The notes under the pieces are model-generated. The model searched no databases, was not told where the DNA came from, and worked only from the letters and a program-made list of their open reading frames with translations. DNA of 64,000 bases from Xiphydria camelus. Its lineage: Eukaryota; Arthropoda; Insecta; Hymenoptera; Xiphydriidae. Shown piece after piece: positions 32,195 through 42,301 of this stretch. The stretch is taken from assembly GCA_963678675.1 (NCBI GenBank), contig OY783192.1, positions 9,581,953 through 9,645,952 on the forward strand, given 5' to 3'. The first letter of the stretch is position 1. Every line of letters starts with the position of its first letter. The translations under genes and the position numbers were made by a program.

Positions 32195-32895
32195 GATGTT
32201 CATACAAAATACGATAATCGATTGTTTTACAGTCCACGTTTATCTTGCCGCGTGAATCTGAGAAAATTATTCTTAAATAAACTGTTAAATTTACATTCCG
32301 TGTAGAAATTCTTAAAAGGTTGTAATCAGGCCCCTATTAGGTTCCCTGACATTAACGAGGCTCTGATCGGGAACCTTAGGAGATGCTCGATAGGGTATGT
32401 CCCACTTTGTTTGCCGGGGCCTTTAAAGGCTACGCCATGGATGACGCATTAATTGAATGCCCGACTAGGTCCTGGTCAGGCCCTTGCCAGGCTACCGACA
32501 CAACAATACTGATCTGGAAGCCCTGATAATGCCTATACTTGGCCAAATTAAAAATATGTGACATGCCCTGTAGGGCCCGATCAAGCAATTTCTATATGGG
32601 ATAATGTGACTCAAATTAATCGCTGTATTTATGCTAACAACATATTTACGAAAAATTGTACTTACATCGAATACACGTTTATCATTTTATTTGTATTATT
32701 TCACGGAAAGACAGATATCAGTAAATTTTACTGCAGGGGAGAGCAGGGCTAGTTTGAACACTTTTCGTATTATTGACTACAACGTGGACCTAATCAAAAA
32801 AATGGAAAATATTTTATTATGAGCATTTAGCTCATTTATTCAGCTACCATTTCCAATATTAAAGTAATATATTCAATTAATAAATCAATATACAG
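32195..32895. other. Spacer with GGGCC/CAGGC motifs
   Basis: Between 32328 and 32580 several TCAGGCCC, CCCTGA and CCAGGC motifs recur with a GGGTATGTCCCAC stretch at 32393. It may be the remnant of a GTATGTCCC-family element. The rest is AT-rich with nothing recognised. Confidence 0.35.
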
Positions 32896-33823
32896 TATGT
32901 ATCAGCCAAATGGAATAAATTCGATAATAAATAAATGGAGGCGTGTTCGAAGAAACGCTCGGACACGTCGATTGGTATTTTTAGTTGCGCATTTTTTTCA
33001 ACAAAAACTTTTTATACAGGGTGTGTCATGTAACAGTGGTCAATACCAACTTTATTATTTTAAATGCAACACCCTGTATATTATTCAATTTTTGGATTCT
33101 TCAGAAAATTCTAGACATATTTTATGTACAATATCCTATAATCTTCAACTGTTTCGGAAATATGAAGTGTTCAGATTTATTACAAAAATGAACATTAAAA
33201 AAGTCTAATTATTTGATTACAGAAATTCGCTACAACACACTCAAAAATTAATAAGTAATACTGTTTATTTACTGATAATGTAAAAAACAAAAAAAACATT
33301 AATGTCAATGTAGATGTTCAAAATGCTCGCCGTGAACGTCTTGGCAACATCCTAATCTTAAATAGAAATTACTTCTAACGTTACTCAACATCTCCTACAT
33401 TAATATTAATGTTTTTTTTGTTTTTTATATTATCAATAAATAAACAGTATTACTTATTAGTTTTTGAATTTGTTGTAGCGAATTTCTATAATCAAATAAT
33501 TTTCTTTTTTTAATGTTAATTTTTGCAATAAATCTGAAAACACTTAATATTTTCGAAACAGTTGAAGATAGATATAGGACATTATAAATGAAATATGTCT
33601 AGAATTTTCTGAAGAATCCAAAAATTGAAATATATACAGGGTGTTGCATTTAAAATAAGAAAGTTCGTATTGGCCACTGTTACATGAGATATCCTGTATA
33701 ATAAGTTTTTGTTGAAAAAAATGCGCAACTAAAAATACCAATCGAGGTGTCCGAGCGTTTTTTTGAACACGCCCCCATTTATTTATTATCGAATTTATTG
33801 CATTTGGCTGATACACACTGTAT
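32896..33823. mobile_element. 0.9-kb foldback element
   Basis: Arms of about 400 bp (32896-33300 and 33400-33823) are inverses with about 85 percent identity. They carry CAGCCAAATG-ATAAATTCGA at the ends, TACAGGGTGT and CACCCTGTATA inside, and an ATTTTCTGAAGAATCC stretch. No transposase is recognised in the centre. Confidence 0.72.
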
Positions 33824-33939
33824 ATCAATATCAATATCAATATCAATATCAATATCAATATCAATGCCAATGTCAATGTCAATATCAATATCAATATCAA
33901 TATCAATATCAATATCAAAATCAATGTCAATGTCAAAAT
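33823..33939 (+). repeat. ATATCA hexanucleotide microsatellite
   Basis: About 19 copies of ATCAAT/ATATCA with a few TGTCAA variants. Any open frame here is a repeat artefact. Confidence 0.9.
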
Positions 33940-33963
33940 ATCAATATTTATATACATATATAA

Positions 33964-34490
33964 TGTGGGATATCAGAGGTGAAGCCGCGAATAAGGATAT
34001 CGAAATAGTTTATTAACACCACGACAACCGGTTATCTCTGCTGCTTCCCAAGAATAACTGACACCTCTCCCAGCGTTTACGCAGAATCTTGTTTACATCT
34101 AGCGACGTCCTCTCTTTTTAGAATTTTGTTTCGATCCCTTATCGGCCCGCTGCCTCGTCATAGCCCCACAGCACCCCACAACTTGGCCATCCTGCATTTC
34201 GTCTGTCTCCAGACGAATCCTCGCTGTCATCCGCCAAATCATCCACGGCTTCACGTCCTTAGCGGCTTCACGTCTTTAGTGGCTCCACGTCCTTCGTCTT
34301 TAGCGGCCTCACGTCTTTAGCATCTTTTTGTCTTAGAGCCCTCACACATCATCAGCATCTTCGCCTTCTACGTCTCTGGCGTCCTGATACGTCCTCTCTT
34401 TACGTCTTCTATACTTGTCTCACTTTTTAACAGCACTGCCGCATGTCTTTCGCTTGTCACGCCCCTGATCCCGGACGAGCCCCCCAAAAA
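33964..34490. repeat. LTR-like direct repeat, copy 1
   Basis: This 527-bp unit begins TGTGGGATATCAGAGGTGAA. The same start (TGTGGGATATCAGGGGTGAA) recurs at once at 34491, and the first 220 bp recur at 37381-37592. It has the TG start expected of an LTR, and GAGCCCCCCA near the end. No internal retrotransposon region lies between copies, so it may be a solo LTR pair or a tandem unit. Confidence 0.5.
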
Positions 34491-34525
34491 TGTGGGATAT
34501 CAGGGGTGAAGCCGAACATCCCCCC

Positions 34526-34793
34526 GTGGCGGCCACCTTGACCAACATGCATATTGGGGATTTCGAGGAGGCCCTCGATGAAATCAAGGACGAGGTTCAT
34601 CGGTGCGGGGACTCATCGCTTTTGATCGCCGGAGATTTCAACTGCAGATTACGATCCTAGGGATGCCGGGACACTAATGCGCGTGGGAACAGACTCCTGG
34701 ACCTAATAGCGGAGCTTGATCTGTGTTTGGTCAATTTGTGCAGCACTCATACGTGTGTTAGAGCGGCTGGGTCCTCGGTGGTAGATACAGGGA
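34526..34793 (+). pseudogene. R1-type endonuclease fragment
   Basis: The frame gives NMHIGDFEEALDEI, then LIAGDFNC, an in-frame TAG, NARGNRLLDLIAELDL and AGSSVVDT. These are the central motifs of the APE-type endonuclease of R1-clade elements, which nicks the target for priming. The catalytic N-terminal and C-terminal parts are gone. The frame stops at the deletion joint near 34793. Confidence 0.8.
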
Positions 34794-36512
34794 ACTGAGA
34801 GGGCTCTTGAGGAGCTATCTAACATTTATAAGGAATGCCTCAGGATTGGTCGTTTCCCGAAGATTTGGAAAATGTCCAATCTAGTTCTGATCCCCGAGGG
34901 GCACGGAGAGGAGAGTCGGGGAAAGTTCAGGCCGATATGCCTGCTTGATGACGCTGGTAAGGGCCTCGAGCATATCATCGTCGAGAGGATCCGGAGAGCA
35001 TTTGCCCGCTTGTCGGGTGGAGGTCTCTCTGAGTGGCAGTTTGGCTTTCGACCTAGGCTATCGACGATCAACGCGATGATCAAGGCCAGGGATTTTGTGA
35101 AGCGGGCCCGGGATGACGGAGAGCTAGTTGTTGCTGTTGCGGTGGATATTCGGAATGCCTTCAATACTATCCCCTGGGCGAGTATTATCGCCCAGATGAG
35201 GAGCAAGGGGCTGCCCGAATACCTAGTCGCAATAGTCAGCGATTATCTCAACGAGAGAGTCATTCGTTTCCGGGGAGAAGACGGGATTGTCCACACTAGA
35301 GAGGTCAGTGCTGGTGTTCCACAGGGATCGGTTTTGGGCCCTTTCTTGTGGAACATCGCCTACGATTACGTCCTTGAGGTGGACATGTTGCCGGGGTGCA
35401 GTGTCATTGGCTATGCGGATGACACAGTTGTGCTGGCACGTGGCCATAACTCCCGACGGGCATCCCTATTGGCGGCCAGGCAAGTTGGAGCGGTGGCGTA
35501 CCGCATCAACGAACTGGGACTGAAGATTGCGCCGCAAAAGACCACGGCAATGATATTTGGTGGGGAAGCTGGGGGATCAGTCTTTGTTGGTGGCGAGTTG
35601 ATTAAGACTCAACTGACAATGAGGTACCTGGGTGTCGAGTTTGATCGGAGGTTGTCCTTCCGCCCTCACTTCGATAAGGTCACGGTGAAAGTCGAGAGGG
35701 TTATCAAGGCACTCTGGAGCCTGATGCCCAATTTGCGTGGTCCCCGAGAAACCAAAAGGCGACTATATATGAATGTAGTACACTCCATAATGTTGTACGG
35801 AGCCTCGGTATGGAGCCCTCAGCTCAGTGCCTGGGCAAGCTACAGGAAACCACTGTTAGCAGTACAGTGTCGCATGGCTCTCCGTACGATCTGTGCGTAC
35901 CGCACACTATCGTTGGAGGCTACGTTGTTGCTTGCGAGGGTCCCTCCAGTGCATCTCCTGGCGGAGTGCCTCAGGAGGGTGTACGAGAAGATTCAGGTTG
36001 TCCGTGCAACTGGAGAAGATGGTCTCGACTCAAAAAGGGATATAGTAAAAGCGGCCAAGCTTCTTACACGCGTGCAGTGGGAGATATCATTGCAGAATGT
36101 GAATCTGCCTGGGGGTAGGGTGCGTAATGCCATCCTCCCGAACTTCGATGGATGGTTGGATAGGAGGCATGGGTGCATGAACTTCTACCTGACCCAACTC
36201 ATGGGAGGGTATGGTTGCTTCGGGGAGTTCCTCTTTAGGATTAATAAGGAGAGAACCCTCCGATGCCACCATTGCGAGGCGATTCTCGACTCCGCCGAGC
36301 ACACCCTACGGGATTGCGAGGCGTGGGAGGCCGAGAGGATGGCATTACGCACAGTCATAGGTGACGATATAGATCTGACATTCCGGGCCATGTTGCCCCG
36401 AATATTGGACAGCAAGGAGGCTTGGACGGTGGTAGCAAGATTTGCCAAGGCTGTCCTCACACGTAAGGAGGAACCAGAAAGAGCACGTGAAAGAGAGGGG
36501 CGCAATGGCTGA
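34794..36512 (+). CDS. R1-clade reverse transcriptase with C-terminal zinc knuckle
   Basis: The frame is open from 34794; the first ATG is 34872, inside the RT fingers. RT motifs in order are FRPICLLDDAGKGLEHI, EWQFGFRPRLSTINAM, VAVDIRNAFNTIPW, SAGVPQGSVLGPFLWNI, GYADDTVVLARG and RYLGVEFDR. The C-terminus has CHHCEAILDSAEHTLRDC, the R1-type zinc knuckle, followed by an Arg-Glu-rich tail. It would copy the element RNA at the nicked target. The gene has no stop from 34794 to 36512, but the element lacks its 5' half, so it is probably inactive. Confidence 0.92.
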   Translation, partial: TERALEELSNIYKECLRIGRFPKIWKMSNLVLIPEGHGEESRGKFRPICLLDDAGKGLEHIIVERIRRAFARLSGGGLSEWQFGFRPRLSTINAMIKARDFVKRARDDGELVVAVAVDIRNAFNTIPWASIIAQMRSKGLPEYLVAIVSDYLNERVIRFRGEDGIVHTREVSAGVPQGSVLGPFLWNIAYDYVLEVDMLPGCSVIGYADDTVVLARGHNSRRASLLAARQVGAVAYRINELGLKIAPQKTTAMIFGGEAGGSVFVGGELIKTQLTMRYLGVEFDRRLSFRPHFDKVTVKVERVIKALWSLMPNLRGPRETKRRLYMNVVHSIMLYGASVWSPQLSAWASYRKPLLAVQCRMALRTICAYRTLSLEATLLLARVPPVHLLAECLRRVYEKIQVVRATGEDGLDSKRDIVKAAKLLTRVQWEISLQNVNLPGGRVRNAILPNFDGWLDRRHGCMNFYLTQLMGGYGCFGEFLFRINKERTLRCHHCEAILDSAEHTLRDCEAWEAERMALRTVIGDDIDLTFRAMLPRILDSKEAWTVVARFAKAVLTRKEEPERAREREGRNG

Positions 36513-37380
36513 GTACTGTTGTGCATACAGGTGTAGGCGCACTGGCTGGCCGGTGAATCGAGTTAGTGGGGATTGTCCCACCACTCCTTCGGAGTGTCTC
36601 GGTAACCGGCAGAAGCCCGGTCTTGTGCGACCAGTAGGCAGACGGCCGTTTTGCATGTGTGAAGGAATGTTAGATTAGATTAGTTTAGGGTAGTATGAAA
36701 GATGCGAATGGGTGATATGAATGTTTTTCGTGAGGGCTAGGCAGACCGGAGGCAATAGGTTGCGCTTCCCTACGCCCCTGGAGTGACCCTAATGTATGAA
36801 AGAGGGAATGTTGTGACCCTGGGAGCAGGTCTTGTGGGGTTAACCCACCACTCCATTGGGAGTGTTCCTAGCTTCCGGCTGGCACAGGTCATGACATGGC
36901 ATGTTTGTTAGGAGTGAGTGTCACATTGTAGGGTTAATTTCGGAGGAGTGGTATCATGTTGGTCTGCGAGTCGTGAGCAGTGCTGCCCTCACGGCTCCTG
37001 TGCTGGCCCTGTCCTCCCCACTTACACGAGGTCCCCCTAGGGTGGTTGGCGGCAGGCCAATGCCCTATGGGCTGGCATGCTCAAGTGAGCATGGGAAGAG
37101 GTACGTCACAGTTTAACTGGTGACGTAGTACGTGGTCGCAGGCACTTAGTAGTTAGGAGAGCGGCGAGCTCATACCCAGTGTGGTTTCCTGCAGTCGGGC
37201 CCTTGTTGGCTGTTTCCAGGAACTCGCAACATCACCTGGGTGATGAGGATGGAGGTTAGGTTTAGTGGGTAGGGGGCCCCCGTATTGCACTAGCGGGGTG
37301 TCTCGAGTCCCACACTGCCCGGCTTTTGCCAACCCGGGCGTGCGTAAAATGCATTCCCCCTCCTTAAAAAAAAGGGGGGG
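36513..37380 (+). other. 3' untranslated region of the R1-type element
   Basis: About 870 bp of GC-rich sequence with two related CCACC-ACTCC-TTCGG/TTGGGAGTG segments (36579-36600 and 36843-36862). It ends in a short A-run and a G-run at the insertion joint. Confidence 0.6.
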
Positions 37381-37592
37381 GGGTGACGCCGAACAAGGGT
37401 ATCGAAAATAACACTACGACGACCGGTTATCTTTGCCACTTTCCAACAACAACTGACTCTTCTTCCAGCATTTACGCAGAATCTTGTTTATATCTCCTAG
37501 CGACGTCCTCTTTTTAGAATCTTGTTTAGATCCATTAGCGATGGCCCGTCGCTTCGGCCCGCCGCCTCGTTATAGCCCCACAGCGCCTCATA
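37381..37592. repeat. LTR-like direct repeat, copy 2 (right part)
   Basis: It matches 33977-34190 (TTACGCAGAATCTTGTTTA and AGCGACGTCCTCT are shared). It is the continuation of the copy that starts at 34491 and was split by the R1-type element. It stops matching after GCCCCACAGCGC. Confidence 0.6.
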
Positions 37593-37641
37593 ATAATTAT
37601 ATAATATAATCTAATATAATAAAATATAATAAATTATTATA

Positions 37642-38160
37642 CAGGGTGAGTCACCAGTTATTGCCACCTAGAATAACTCCGAAAGTATAATAGTAGTAGA
37701 AAAGTTTTTGAAACAAAAGTTGCATGGGACAATGGGGGCTATTATGATTTTAATTTTTTGTTGCTAGGTTTTTGTCGCTTCAGAGATTTGAAGGTCAACT
37801 TTGTTTTTTTTACTTAAGATGCTATATTTTGGTACTTATTTTCTGATAGCGGCTATCGAGACGAATCCGATGATATGCAACATTACGGTCTTTGAAGGTC
37901 AACGAAGGTCAAAAAGTTAAAATGAACTTACATTTATGGAAGGTGTTCGAAGTGATACCAATGGTCATCAAATATAGCGTCCTTAGTAAAAAAAACAAAG
38001 TTGACCATCAAATCTCTGAAGCGACTCCACCTAGACGAACAAAAGACTAACATCATAATATAGCCCCCATTGTCCCATGCAACTTTTGTTTCAAAAACTT
38101 TTCTACTACTATTATACTTTCGGAGTTATTTTAGGTGGCAATAACTGGTGACTCACCCTG
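37642..38160. mobile_element. 519-bp palindromic MITE with CAGGGTGAGTCACC ends
   Basis: The ends CAGGGTGAGTCACCAGTTAT and the inverse are flanked by TA on both sides. The arms extend about 120 bp (CTCCGAAAGTATAATAGTAG and inverse). TA duplications and the CAGGGTG end point to mobilisation by a Tc1/mariner-type transposase. Confidence 0.8.
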
Positions 38161-38162
38161 TA

Positions 38163-39252
38163 TAAATGTCATTACTTTTGATATGTTATAGAACAACAAA
38201 AATAAAGTGGACTTTCATAAGAAAATTGTTTTCAAAAATGTCTACTAACAAAGATACAGGGTGTCAAAGTTGTGGAAAAAAATGGTTTTCTCATCATAAC
38301 TTCTAAACCACTGGACCGATTTCCATGAAATTTCGCATACAGACTAATATAGTAGACCTCTAAGTAATGATTCAAATTATGTTAACAATTTTCCAGTGGC
38401 GTAAATACTGGGGGCCGGTACCAGCTTTTCCCCCTCACGATTTTCGGCGCGACTGGATATTTTACAAAGAAAATTGAATTTTTGGATTTCCTGTTTAATT
38501 TAGAAAGAAAAATTACCCTCACAAATTTTTGGTTTATGGCTTCGTTTTTGAGATATTTGAATTTATAGGGCTGCACACAGGCCAAAACGTATGATTGAAC
38601 TACCAAGAAAATACGATATGAGAGCCCAAAACTTATGATGATTAAAAATAAATTAATTAATAAATAATCAAATTAAATATAAATTTTAAAAATAATTTAT
38701 TTGATTATTTATTTATTTATTCGCGTATCTTTGATGTATGTCTAGTCAATAATAACATTTTTTAAAGTTTTGGCGTCTCATATCGTATTTTCTTGGTAGT
38801 TCAATCATAAGTTTTGGCCTGTCTGCAGCCCTATAAATTCAAATATCTCAAAAACGAAGCCATAAACAAAAAATTTGTAAGGGTTATTTTTCTTTCTAAA
38901 TTAAACAGGAAATCCAAAAATTCAATTTTCTTTGTAAAATATTCAGTGGCGCCGAAAATCAGGAGGGAGAAAAGGGGGTACTGGCCCCCAGTATCTACGC
39001 CACTGGAAAATTTTTAAAATAATTTTAATCATTATTTAGAGGTGTACTACATTAGTCTGTGTGCGAAATTTCATGGAAATCGGTTAAGTGGTTTAGAAGT
39101 TATGATGAGAAAACCATTTTTTTTCCACAACTTTGACGCCCTGTATCTTTGTTAGTAAACTTTTTTTTTTTAAATTGTCTTAAGAAAGTTTATTTTATTT
39201 TTGTTGTTCTAAAACATATCAAAATTAATGACGTTTAACCTGGTTCACCCTG
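38163..39252. mobile_element. 1.1-kb foldback element
   Basis: Arms of about 520 bp meet at an AT-rich centre near 38690. They carry TGTTATAGAACAACAAAAAT, TACAGGGTGTCAAAGTTGTG, CCAGTGGCGTAAATACTG and TATAAATTCAAATATCTCAA with inverses on the right. The right end has an extra CACCCTG. The matching left end may have been replaced by the neighbouring MITE. The short peptide frames in both arms are mirror images, not genes. Confidence 0.75.
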
Positions 39253-39839
39253 TATAATAATATCTATATAAATAAAAATGTAACATCCGTAAATACACGG
39301 ATTAAGATCTCCGAAAGTTCTTTTATGATTGTTGGAAATTTTGATACAAGTTTGCAGTCGAATACGAGCGTGTTTTCGTATACTTACTATTTATATACCT
39401 ACTCCCTTAAGGGGGTAAATAAATAAAAATGTGAAAGAGTATTTCGAAGAACATCAAGTTAGGGACGCGTCAAGCAGGGGTGACTCATGAAGCCAGGTCA
39501 AAGCCGGGGCAGTTTCCCCCAATGATGACATCACGGGGATGTGACGTGTATCAAGCATCATTAATGTGTACTACCCAGTGTCGGTCGTTCTCCAATAAAT
39601 TCAGAGCTTGACGCTGGGTAATTCTCGAGTCCCATACGTAACGGGTATGAGTAGCTGTTACTCGTTCCTGAACATTAAGATGGGTCAGGCTACCTCGAAT
39701 GATGTTTGGATCCTTACCTGGTTTGTACCTGGATGAGCCAGGTGTCAGGTTTTCCCGATCGGTCATCTATTTTCATCATTTCTCCTCCTTCCAAATCTGA
39801 TTCAGTATTCGAAGTATAGTGGTATCTATTAGAGTGGGT
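39253..39839. other. Spacer with one partial array unit
   Basis: A unit related to the array at 40400-41365 lies at about 39290-39430 (ACCCCCTTAAGG-type ends, CTTTCGGAGA-like motif). A 71-codon minus-strand frame at 39551-39766 contains GTAAGG and GTACAA donor-like sites but no recognisable domain, so no gene is called. Confidence 0.4.
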
Positions 39840-40030
39840 CCTGTGGGAAATGGCTCATTCCCACCCGTCCGGTAATTAACCTTCCGGGAAAGGTGCGGGA
39901 CTGCGAGCGCATTCGCAGTCTATGTTCGCCGAAACATACCGCCCACCTCGCCATTGCGACCGATGGCGAGATTAACTCTAGATTAATGCGTTACTTAGAT
40001 CGCGATGATAATGAACGATAAGAAACGATA
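39840..40030 (+). repeat. Dispersed repeat also found at 55605-55775 and 54560-54660
   Basis: Shared landmarks are GGGAAAGGTG-GGGACTGCGA, AGTCTA-TTCGC, CGACCGATGGCGAGATTAACTC-like and CTCTAGATT. The copy at 54560-54660 is inverted. A related CpG-rich stretch lies near 23940-24120. Confidence 0.5.
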
Positions 40031-40399
40031 TGTAGAAGTCCCCTTGCAACGGAACAGTCTGGTTAAATGGAGGAGAAAGAAAAGAGAAAGCGTATGTATC
40101 ATATTTCAGTTACCACGAACCTATTGTTTCTCTTATAAATTCTGAAGAAATGAACAGAAATAAATAAAATGTCATGGTATTACTGTTGTTGATTACTTGT
40201 TTCATTTTTTTTTCTACCCATCGGTATCGAAGTTTCATTTCATCCACGCGTGGCGGCCACGCGATCGTTTTTTTGTTGTTCCATTGTCTATGCAGATACA
40301 GAGATTATTTAAAAGCATATTTTTTTATCTGTCAAAGGTGTGACATCTAGCTTTCCCCTCGCGATTTTTTCCGCGTGAATCACGAAATAATCTTATTCC

Positions 40400-41365
40400 C
40401 TATTTTACCCCTTGAGGGAGTAGGTATATAGATAGTAGGTATATACAAAACGCGTGTATTCGAATGTACGTTGTGTCAAAATTTCAAATTAATCGGTGAA
40501 AAACTTTCGGAGACTTAAAATACATTTTTATTTATTTACCCCCTTAAGGGAATAAGCATATAAATAGTACGTAAATAAAAAATGTGCGTATTCGAATGCA
40601 ACATTGTGTCAAAATTTAAAAGCAGTTGGTGAAGAACTTTCAGAGATTTAAGATATATTTTTATTTATTTACCCTTTTAAGGGAGTAGGTATTATAAATT
40701 GTAGGTATATGAAACAAACGCGCGTATTCGAATGCAACGTTGTATCAAAATTTCAAAGCAATCGGTGAGGAACTTTCGGAGATTTCAGATACATTTTTAT
40801 TTACTTACCCTCTTAAGGGAGTAGGTATACAGTATGTCCCGTGGATATATAATGCAAGTATTTGAATTTCCCCCACATTTGACTTTGGTAGAGCTTGGAA
40901 CGGTGCTGTAGTTAGAGTTGGCTTCAAAAGAGTGCGCTGCGTTCTTACGAGCCGTGTTTCCGCGAAACCTGTATGATTATTTCTCATCACTTTTCTACAC
41001 ATTATTTACCATTATTTACAAATTCAGTTAATTTCGAGGTTAGACGCTTCGATCTCCCGAATTGACAGTTCCCGGGAAATAAGACACTTTACACTTCGCG
41101 CTCTCGAAACACGGCTCGTAAGAACGCAGCGCACTCTTCTGAAGCCAACTCTAACTACAGCACCGTTCCAAGCACTACCAAAGTCAAATGTCGGGGAAAT
41201 CCAAATACTTGCGTTATCCACGGGACATACTGTATACATTAAATACCAGGTATATAAAAACATGCGCGTATTCGATGCAACGTTTTGTCCAAATTTCAAA
41301 GCAATCGGTGCAGAACTTTCGTAGATCTAAGATTTTGTACAAACGTACAGTTACATTTTTATTTA
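40400..41365 (+). repeat. Tandem array of about 134-bp units
   Basis: Four units start near 40410, 40545, 40675 and 40810. Each has TTAAGGGAGTAGGTAT, GCGTATTCGAATGCAACGTT, AAATTTCAAAGCAATCGGTG and ACTTTCGGAGATTT motifs and a 'catttttatttattta' joint. The fourth unit is split by a MITE at 40830-41232 and finishes at about 41365. Confidence 0.8.
40830..41232. mobile_element. 403-bp palindromic MITE, GTATGTCCC family member 3
   Basis: The ends CAGTATGTCCCGTGGATA and the inverse are flanked by TA. It splits a unit of the tandem array. The arms contain TTGGAACGGTGCTGTAGTTA and TTACGAGCCGTGTTTC with inverses. Near the centre is CGAGGTTAGACGCTTCGATC, shared with members elsewhere. Confidence 0.85.
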
Positions 41366-41796
41366 TATAGATATCGATTTCTGCCGATATACCGAATGGA
41401 GGAAATTCATTTGTGACATTCGTTTTCGACACTTGCGCCCGCAATTACACGTTTTCGACAGCGTCTTCTTCAGTTGCATCAACGTAAAAACACGTGTGAT
41501 AACGCGCACGGTGCCATATTCTATACGGGAACGATCGCTTATCGTGGCTTCGTCGTAGCTTGCTGGCACTGTGTGTCAGAATGACGAGGCACATTTCGAG
41601 TGGATGTACGCGTAGACGTACAATACCGAGCAAACTGTCGCAGCGTCGAGCGCCAGGAATGGCCCGGCGCTACGCGATTATCCACTGTTGGCGCCACGGC
41701 GCGGTTTTGGCCCGCAGTGGATCGAACATGCGCCCGGAAAGAACGTAGTCGCTGTTCGTTCACAGCTGTAGCGCGAGCGTATCTACGTATGAGAAG
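41366..41796. other. Unassigned CpG-rich spacer
   Basis: Several overlapping short frames on both strands show no family features. No repeat structure was seen. Confidence 0.35.
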
Positions 41797-42066
41797 CGTA
41801 TAATAGTATCTTATATCATAAGGCGGAAATCTGAGGTTTTTTCAGACTGTGTTTAATTAGTTCGTAACACGAGGCATGGTTTGGCCTTCGGCGAGCCTCG
41901 TCCCCTCACCATGCCTCGTGCTACGACCTAAATATAGTCTTAAAAATCCGAGGATTTTAGCCGAATGACATATACTATTTTTCCTCATGAATGCCCATTT
42001 TTCAAAACAAAACAAAGAGAATTATACACGGCTCATTTCATGTTGCGTTTATCAGTTTGGAAAAAG
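41797..42066. mobile_element. Palindromic MITE, copy B
   Basis: It is the inverse of 2400-2629. It begins AATAGTATCTTATATC and includes AAGGCGGAAAT, ACGAGGCATGGT and ATGACATATACTATTT. It is longer than copy A by a TTGGCCTTCGGCGAGCC loop. Confidence 0.65.
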
Positions 42067-42301
42067 AACCCACTTCGGACTAAACAATCTTTTGACAGCC
42101 TGCGGACTCTCGGTCGGTGTCACGCGAGGAAAACACCATCTTACAGTCTAAAAATAAGGTGGAAAAGGCCTCGACATGGGCATGAGTGAGGAAAACCGTC
42201 TTACGGCAGAGATGTCTGCATATGTGTGAACTGTTATCGCGCATCTCAATGTGATGAAACGAGCCATACCGTGGAATTCGATGAATTCAGGTGTCTTCTT
42301 A

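Larger units (their letters stand above)
34519..37380 (+). mobile_element. R1-clade non-LTR retrotransposon, internally deleted
   Basis: It contains an endonuclease fragment, an intact RT and C-terminal zinc knuckle, a long 3' UTR and a short A-run (37366-37373). Near-identical 15-bp flanks, GGGTGA-GCCGAACA at 34504-34518 and 37381-37395, are the target duplication. R1 elements typically make 14-bp duplications, so the size fits. The 5' part (ORF1 and the endonuclease N-terminus) is missing, and the region between endonuclease and RT is deleted. Confidence 0.88.

Noticed and set aside
33747..34016. Ser-Ile and Tyr-Gln repeat ORFs on both strands
   Set aside because: Translations of the ATATCA microsatellite.
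38382..39017. Two similar 70-codon peptides on opposite strands
   Set aside because: They are mirror translations of the two arms of one foldback element.
39551..39766. 71-codon minus-strand gene with a GTAAGG donor
   Set aside because: No acceptor, partner exon or domain could be shown; surrounded by repeats.
40400..41365. CRISPR-like array
   Set aside because: Units are 134 bp of continuous drifted sequence without unique spacers, in a eukaryotic transposon context.
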